From Folioceros fuciformis (lineage: Eukaryota; Anthocerotophyta; Anthocerotopsida; Anthocerotales): a stretch of 22,994 nucleotides of DNA. The DNA is taken from positions 387,356-410,349 of the forward strand of contig JBNGIO010006223.1 in the NCBI GenBank assembly GCA_049999805.1. The letters are read 5' to 3'. Of the stretch, positions 16,627-22,994 are shown piece by piece (position 1 is the first letter of the stretch; each line of letters starts with the position of its first letter). A program made the translations under genes and the position numbers. The notes under the pieces are model-generated. The model saw only the letters and a program-made list of their open reading frames with translations. It had not been told where the DNA came from and did not search any database.

Positions 16627-19600
16627 TCAATGCCAAGGGTTAGCAGTAGCAACGGGCATCAGTAGATGTATACCTGTTTTGCTCGAATTCTCAAAATTTG
16701 GTGCAGAGCTTGTTGACACTTGTTTCCATAAATCTTGAGCCCTCGCCTGTGCTGCTCCTGTTGTTGCACCTTCTGTGGAATTGGCTTGCTTCGTCTGTCT
16801 GGACGTATCCCGGTTGTGTGTCGAAGAGGCGTGTTGGATGCGACCTAACTCTTGCCATCTCTGAGCCAACGAGGAGTAAAGTGTTTGAGATTTCTTGCAC
16901 CCCTCCATTACTTCTGCACCGTTGTCCAATGACTCTGCTCCCGGCTGTTGTGATGAACCTGAAAGTCTCCTGTTGAACATGTGTGTCCTGAAGCCACCTT
17001 CGAACAGGGGGTTTTCGATTGGATTGGAAAATTTTCCTGGAGTTAGTGCACCCTTCTGACGCATCAAAATGTCTTCCTCGAGACAGGAATTGCAACCACC
17101 CAGTTGAAATACAGCCTCGTGCGCAGCAACCCTTTTGCTGAAAGAACTCACAATGTTGTCCACACCCAGTGAATGTCTATATGCCGAATCCAGCTGTATG
17201 GCTCTGTGGAGGAGCGTGCGCCCGCCGAAGGAAGATCTCGCTGCTGAATCTGGTTGTTCAGGCTGTCCGACAGTGGACTTACAGTAGACATCAAGATTGC
17301 CAGTGCAGTTCCTCATTGGTGAAAACAGGGGGTTTATGTCGCTCATCTTCATTTGTTCTTGCGCATTTGCTTTTTCGGGAAGTTGTGAAACAATGCCGCT
17401 TGTGTTACGAACGTGAGGAAGCGATAGATCCTTTGATGGACAACGCGCCGGAGGTTGAACTCGTCGCTTCAAAAAGTCAGGGATCTCGCGTGGCTGCACG
17501 AGTAGGCATGGGTCAGAACTGAATACACCATTGCAAACGCAGTAGGTGAACGCCAGGCAAGCAGCCAAAACCACCTGACTTGGAGCACCACAGTTTTCCT
17601 GGCCATCTTGGGGCGTAAGGAGCTGTGAGCAGGGGCATAAGGAGCTGTGAGCCTTGCCCATGCACAGAGTCTCAGAACTCTTTTCCCGTAAGTCTGCCCT
17701 TCCTTCTCCTTCGCAAGACTGTTGATGGATGGGCGGAGAAGCTTCATCTCGCCCTTTGGTTGCAGGCCCTGACAGAGAAGGTGATGGTAGCTGGAGCATG
17801 CCTGCAAGTCAGAACGAGACGTTAATTTTCGTCAGCCCACCATGTGAGACTTCAACCCAAGCGATAGCCAGCTTAACTGCTGTCTGCCCTGATTGCCCCG
17901 TACACTGCCTCTCTACCTGTCCGTTGTTCTGACTGTCCTGTACTTTTCACTGGGACGCCATAACAAGTCCTTTCTGGTGACCTTGACTTCGAGTTCTGCA
18001 GCATATTCCAGAGCTCGACCTGCACAGGGTACGTCAGTTACCTGATTCTGGCAAGTAGCATGGTGATGCCCATAGTAGTAACATGTTAGGAATAATACTA
18101 CGGCATGCAACCTGAACACTCTCGATTTCTTCTTTTGTACAACGCCTGAGATCGTCGAACTCCTTGATGAGGACATGGTGATGCTGCCTGAGTCGTTCAA
18201 GCTCCTGCACACATGAGCAGATGCATGTGGTAACTGATTATCCGACATAACTTCGCTGCAGCCAAATTTGGCGTTGACGACGTGCCTGGTGAAGGTCTTG
18301 GTTGGGCGTAGTTTCTGGAGACCAGCTGTCTCCACCTTTCTGATCTATCTCGACTTGGTCGCCACCTGGCGATGTAACCTACAAGAAATACGAGCCGCCG
18401 TTTTAACTAATGGAAACGAGAAATCAGTCGTGGCATTGCCGGCAACTTGCACACCAATGTCATGAGGAGAAGTGCACAACCTGAATGGGGCTGTTGTATG
18501 GAGCTGCTTTTTTGATTGATTTTTGAGCTTGATTTCCCACTTCATGAGCTTCAGCTGGACTGGCGTAGCCCTTACAATCTGGTAGTTCAAGTTCAAGCTT
18601 CTGCTGCGGAAGTTCAGGTTTCATCAGTTGGATACGCCTGATGGAGTTGGTTGTCACCAGGGTCCTTGTGGCTCCCCTCATTCTCTGCCCTTGCACCTCT
18701 GACAGCTCACCAGAACTCTTGTAAGCAACCAAGCCTGTTCTGAACACAGGATTGCGGATGAATCCCTTCGTGTTTGTGCTTGCTGATCGAACTGCTGAAG
18801 CAGTGCCATCTTCCAGCTGCATGGAAGCTAGCTTCCGGAAGGATCTGACGACACCCTTGCCCTGCTGCCGGTTAGCGGCTGAGGGACCAAGCCTTGTGGA
18901 CCTCTGCTTCGACGCTCCTTTCACTTGTTTGGATAGAGGGCGGCTTGCCATGGATGTTCTCTGAAGGGACTCAAAAAGCTTGATCTCGTCCTCAAAGTCG
19001 ACTGTGGGACTAGTGCAGCATGATGCCCTGATGTGGGCCAAGGAAGGAAATGCCGTTCCTGCTGTGAGATGGATGCTCGCAGCAGTGAGAAGACCTCACA
19101 AGCAACTTCTTAAGGAACCAGAATGTATTCTTGAAATGCCACTTTCTTTTGACGTAACCAAGGTTTGATGAAAGGGAACATCCTTACCCGTGGGCTTCAG
19201 GGAGCCACATGGAGGTGCTTGCCACACTGTTGCTCTCCACTGTGCTGTCTCTGTCTCCTTTCTTGTTGTACGTCGGCTTGCTTTCTCTCCACGTTGATTT
19301 ACACCGCTCTCGACGTCACCTATAAGCAGAACTGGACCACTGTCCTTTCTAGACTTGCTAGAACCTTGAGGGGAACAACCTATTTGAACTTGAGAATTCT
19401 TGCCCTCAGTTGGGACAACCTCGACCTCAGTGGATGAATCCCCATCACCCGACGTCTCCTGCGCTTGCTCAGATATAGACTCGTAGTCGTGGGAGGTTTG
19501 AGGATCAGAGCCAGGAACACATCCCTCTGTTTCCTCTTCCTCTTGCGAGTCTGTCTGACAGTCTTTCCCGCTATCGGAATGGACTGCAGAATAATCATGA

Positions 19601-20266
19601 GCGCTGCACGGAGAATCCCCCGAGCCGTCGGAATGGGAGTTCGACGAGGGAGAGGAAGTTCCTGCAAACGGGGAACAAGGTTAGCTAGGAGCAGGATATG
19701 CAGGGGCTTTAAATCAAAGATCGGAGACGGACAATGTGATTGCCAAGCAAGCTGTGCACAGCCCACCATGTGCTGACTTGGTATCTACAAATTTGGAAGG
19801 ACCATAATCTCGACTGCTGTGGAGTATCCGCTTAGCTGCCTGCAAATACCATGACCTAAATTAGTCGCACTAGGAAATGAAAGAAATCTGGGCCTGAGCA
19901 TGTATGACTTAGAAGGATCACGGAACTCAATGACCGGGTTCATTGGCGAGGAGAAACGCACCAGCTCTGCCGCAGACAGCTTGTAGACGGATAAGTCATG
20001 TATGGAGCTCTGAGGGCAAGCCGGCGTGCACTGGGTTAAGCAGTAAAATCGACCAGGCTAACTGGCAGAAGAGTGGAAAACGGTGTCACAGTACTTACAT
20101 CCCACTCGGGCCGTGGCCGGGGCCTAGGCCCGGGCCTGAGTCGTCTCTTTCGCCTGGCCTTGGCAGCAAACAAGTTCGCTTTGGAGCTGGGGCTTCTGCA
20201 GAACACACGACGCTTGATGCTGTAGTTCAAGTAGTTGGGATAATGAGCGATCGTGGGGAACACCAT
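16627..20266 (-). CDS. Large unrecognised protein with central coiled coil and one hydrophobic segment
   Basis: I do not recognise the function. Manual model of nine exons: 20266-20099, 20030-19962, 19839-19803, 19661-19188, 19058-18481, 18378-18247, 18204-18112, 18019-17917, 17801-16627; phases agree at every join and the sum is 942 residues. Seen: an Arg/Pro-rich basic N-terminus (RPGPRPRPRPEWD), then SIHDLSVYKLSAAEL, which looks like a conserved short motif; a long Ser/Glu-rich disordered region (about 92-250); a basic region; a coiled coil at about 463-517 (RQRQIWLQRSYELERLRQHHH, then IKEFDDLRR); a hydrophobic helix-like segment at about 628-645 (VVLAACLAFTYCVCNGVF); and a polar Ser-rich tail. 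The sequence NP(V/L)F occurs at about 352, 708 and 815. Weak points: the donors ending exons 3 and 6 (GTCCTT, GTCGGA) are poor, and the frame stays open upstream to ATGs at 20479 and 20620. Divergent from PARN. Confidence 0.6.
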
Positions 20267-20888
20267 TTGTGGATCTAGAGCCGGCCGATTTCCCAGCAAC
20301 AGCGAGCGAAGGCAGATCGATGTGCAGCGGAGCTCAATGTGCTGGGCTGGATGGAATGCAACGGAATTGCAATTGCAGCTACAATGGGTGCCGTGCCAAG
20401 CGCAGCTCGGGAGACGCGGAAGCCATGGACCCCAAGAAAAGGGGGCCTCGGCTTCTTCCCGATCTTGGGACATTGCCATGCTGGCACCGGGCTTGGCCAG
20501 TGCCAGCGTAGGCCGAGTGTCACCACTACACTCGCTGCTTTCCCATCGATACCCGATGGCCATTAAGGCAAATACGGTCAGACCCGTGTGGACACGCAAC
20601 TCGATGTACCCTACCTTCATAATATAGCAACATCAGTTCGTGTTCCCGTCGCGATCCCGAGTTCGATCCCAGTTCACATACTGTACTTCGAAAATTCTCA
20701 ACTGGTTCAAGACTTGCTGTTGCCTAACGTTTCCGTGCTTCAAAGACTTCTCGGCTTCAAACGACCGCTCTTGCTAACTGTACTCCGGCCTTCAGGTCTG
20801 AGCTGCTGTCGCTTTGTCAGCCTCTCCGTTGTGCATTAGCTTGTCCGATGCTTCACTGCTAGCTCCAGCTGAGCAGGCGCGTGGCAGT
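20267..20888. promoter_or_regulatory. Divergent upstream region between the coiled-coil gene and PARN
   Basis: 622 bases lie between opposite-strand start codons. The part next to the coiled-coil gene stays open in its frame as far as 20620, so some of it may be coding or 5'UTR. The PARN side is pyrimidine-rich (TTTCCGTGCTTC around 20730-20830). No clear TATA box is seen. Confidence 0.5.
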
Positions 20889-22994
20889 ATGGACGTGACT
20901 CTTGAGAATTTCGAGGAAATGCTGCCGAGGGTGGAGAAGGCAATCGAGCATTGTGTCTTCTTCTCCATGGACGCCGAAATGACGGGCATCCAAGCCGTAG
21001 ATCCGGGGTTAGTTGTAATGTATTCACGCTGCCGAGGATGCGAATGCGATTCTCCTTACTTGTTCGCGGTTCGTTCGAGGACCTTATTGGCGCCGCTTCC
21101 TACGCCGTACATTCCTCAGGCGAGAAGATGTGCTTGATGACCCTGAACAGCGATACGCTAGAGTCAAACAGTCCGCCCAGAGCTTCCTCATCATGCAGGT
21201 ACTGTACTGCGTGACGTTGCTGCTCGCTACTCGCTGAGGCGTGTATGTCGAGCATGCCTGTCGAGCTGGTTGTGCGGTCACTAGGGTACCTGCCACTCGC
21301 TCTCCCTAGACTGGGACTAGGACTAAGACTAGCACTTGCAACTCTTCTTCGGTGTAATATAAGTTGACGCGTGGCAGCTTGGCCTGTCAATGTTTGAGCT
21401 GGATGAAGATGGTTGTTACACGGCCCAGACTTTCAATTTCTATGTTTTCCCTCACAGCTATTGTAATTGGGACTCTCGCTTCACTAGCCAGGTAAGTTTT
21501 TTCGCAAATACTGGTGTTTCTAGGAATTCAATTCGTACCACGTAACATTTTCGTACTGTTTGCTTATCTTGCAGGCATCATCCTTGGAGTTCTTGAAGAA
21601 TCATAACTTTGACTTCAACAAGTTCATATATTCAGGTAAGCTGAGCCTGTTCCCTCCTATGACAAGGTTTCTCCCTTTTCGTTGTCTGTGCAAGCCAGTG
21701 TAGAGAATGTGGCCTTTCCGGCCCAGGCACTCTTCATGTTGACAGGTGAAATCGCTGCAACAGCATCGAGTCTGGATGGACCTGCTCTTAGCAGGCCCTC
21801 TAGACTCTGAGGATCACACTTTTAGTGATGTAGGAAGTTTGAGAAACGCAGTGGCCCAGCCACGATTCTTTCTTCATTCTTTTTTATTCCTTAGCGCTAT
21901 TATATGTGTCACCTTCATGTTTTGTCAAGCAGGGATCCCTTATCTCTCTTTCACGCAGCAACAACAGTTCCACAGAGACAAGCAGAAAGCTGAGGACAAA
22001 AGGCAACAGCCTATTGTTCTGACTGATGAGTCAGACCTTACCTTTCTTCAGCAGCAAATGGCTCGTGTTCAACGCTGGCTTCAGGTTCCGCAACAAGCTC
22101 AGTCCTGCTGTCTGCCCCCTGATGCGGAGGAGGACCATGGACAGTTGTCTTGTCCAGTTGACCATACCTGTGAGGTGCTTGTGCTCGACCCATGTAACAG
22201 CTATCTACGAGCGGTTATGTATCAGGAACTGGAGAAACGGTATGGCAAAAAGTATTTCTACGCTGAAGTGCCACAGGTTCGTAAACATAGTCCTGCGTGT
22301 CTGTTATCTTTGAACAATGCTACCCGCTGTTGGTCGTCCACGACGTTTTGCTAAGCTGGTACACCTCTTCCTTTATACAGTCCAAATTGAGAACACGGTT
22401 ATCAAGTCTGAGACTCACAAAGGGATCAGCTAACAGTATAGCTGCTCATGAAGCGGAGATGGCTGCGGAGAAGCAGCGGCTATATTTCCGTGCCGTTGGC
22501 TTTGGACATGTTGTGAAACTGCTGCTTTCCTGCAAAAAGCCTGTTGTGGGACACAACGTGTTCATAGACGTGTGCTACTTCTATCAGCATTTCATTGCAC
22601 ATCTTCCTCCAACGTTTGTGGAATTTGGACAGAAGGTGGTTCTTCTCTCTGACGCCTCAATTGTTTCGTCGAAATTCTTTTTTAGTCCACTCTTACCTCT
22701 GTTTGTGATGGGTCTTGAAACAGATCATCTCTCTGTTCCCTTGTGGGGTATATGATACAAAGTATCTTGCACGGACGGTCCCAAATGTCTTCCCGCCGGC
22801 ACGAGGAACTTCGCTGGAAGAGGTTTATACTGCGTTGTCTAACTTTCAGTGTCCGGGAAGTGGTGATAATGAGGTGGTCAAAGGCAACTCTACAGCTCTG
22901 TCAAACATTTCTCCAGCAACAAGTGCTGGTAACGGAGAAGTCACAACAAAACTAAACTCTCCCGGCGCAACCAACATCAAGGAGCAGGATGGTC
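20889..22994 (+). CDS. PARN: Poly(A)-specific ribonuclease PARN, 5' part
   Basis: DEDDh 3' exonuclease that shortens mRNA poly(A) tails. Exons 20889-21007, 21120-21198, 21378-21491, 21575-21635, 21933-22276, 22381-22635 and 22724 to the window end; about 414 codons, all joins GT-AG and in phase, the 3' part missing. Matches to the family: FFSMDAEMTGI, with the first two acids D28 and E30; the DDPEQRYARVKQSAQSFLIMQ region, FYVFP, FLKNHNFDFNKF and GIPYL; an R3H-like segment at about 195-235 (LDPCNSYLRAVMYQELEKRY); and VVGHNVFIDV with the third acid D302, followed by YDTKYLA. The catalytic His and last Asp fall in or beyond the final exon and cannot be checked. The ATG at 20889 is the only one in frame near the conserved start. 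In Arabidopsis PARN (AHG2) acts on mitochondrial mRNA; no clear presequence is visible here. Confidence 0.92.
21309..21332 (+). repeat. Six-base tandem repeat in PARN intron 2
   Basis: Four units of GACTNN (GACTGG, GACTAG, GACTAA, GACTAG) lie in the second PARN intron, about 45 bases before its acceptor. Such sequences can supply branch-point-like CTAA motifs. No other function is evident. Confidence 0.75.

Noticed and set aside
19824-19866. A 17-18 base intron in the coiled-coil gene
   Set aside because: Too short to be spliced. Using the donor at 19961 gives a normal-length intron with a CTAAT branch-like motif and keeps the phase.
1-22994. Bacterial or phage systems: CRISPR arrays, operons, toxin-antitoxin pairs, attachment sites
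   Set aside because: The window is clearly nuclear eukaryotic DNA with spliceosomal introns. The tandem repeats have no spacer structure.
1-22994. A biosynthetic or functional gene cluster
   Set aside because: The eight genes have unrelated core functions, and the alternating strands fit ordinary gene order.
1-22994. tRNA, rRNA or snoRNA genes
   Set aside because: No cloverleaf, A/B box pair or rRNA segment was found by eye; a dedicated covariance search could still find small RNAs in the introns.

Overview
This is a nuclear genomic window from a green-lineage eukaryote, most likely a land plant or a close streptophyte alga. The evidence is a FIE-type Polycomb WD40 gene, an F-box gene with a phloem-protein-2 (PP2) domain, plant-style cytosolic aminopeptidase P1, a DUF1279/FAM210-like gene with a plastid-type leader, and Copia retrotransposon debris beside a compact gene island with short GT-AG introns. 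I cannot name the genus from sequence alone.

Layout. Positions 1 to about 5,400 are AT-rich, gene-poor and repetitive. They hold the dead 5' end of a Copia LTR element on the minus strand (LTR 2241-2447, primer-binding site 2217-2228, gag with three internal stops 516-1064), then minisatellites (3233-3297, 3611-3745) and three separate local tandem duplications (4046-4349, 4348-4399, 4593-4806). I found no convincing host gene there.

Positions 6,192 to the right edge are a dense gene island with eight genes: mitochondrial Fe-S scaffold ISU/ISCU (+, 3 exons), aminopeptidase P1 (-, no introns), FIE/EED Polycomb subunit (-, 13 exons), a spermidine-synthase-like Rossmann protein (+, no intron in the conserved part), an F-box/PP2 protein (-, 2 exons), a DUF1279/FAM210-like plastid membrane protein (+, 3 exons), a large unrecognised coiled-coil protein (-, about 9 exons), and the 5' part of PARN poly(A)-specific ribonuclease (+, 7 exons, running off the window). 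Exon joins were made by hand from GT/AG sites, phase and family similarity. Every complete multi-exon model closes to a whole number of codons.

The genes alternate in strand, giving three head-to-head pairs with short shared promoters (FIE/spermidine-synthase-like, F-box/DUF1279, coiled-coil protein/PARN) and three tail-to-tail pairs. They have unrelated housekeeping, chromatin and RNA roles, and nothing suggests a gene cluster acting in one pathway. I do not see a convincing new biological system. The best leads are the unrecognised coiled-coil protein, the intronless aminopeptidase P gene among intron-rich neighbours, and an ISU gene whose two introns are both in frame and free of stops, one of them encoding a membrane-helix-like segment.
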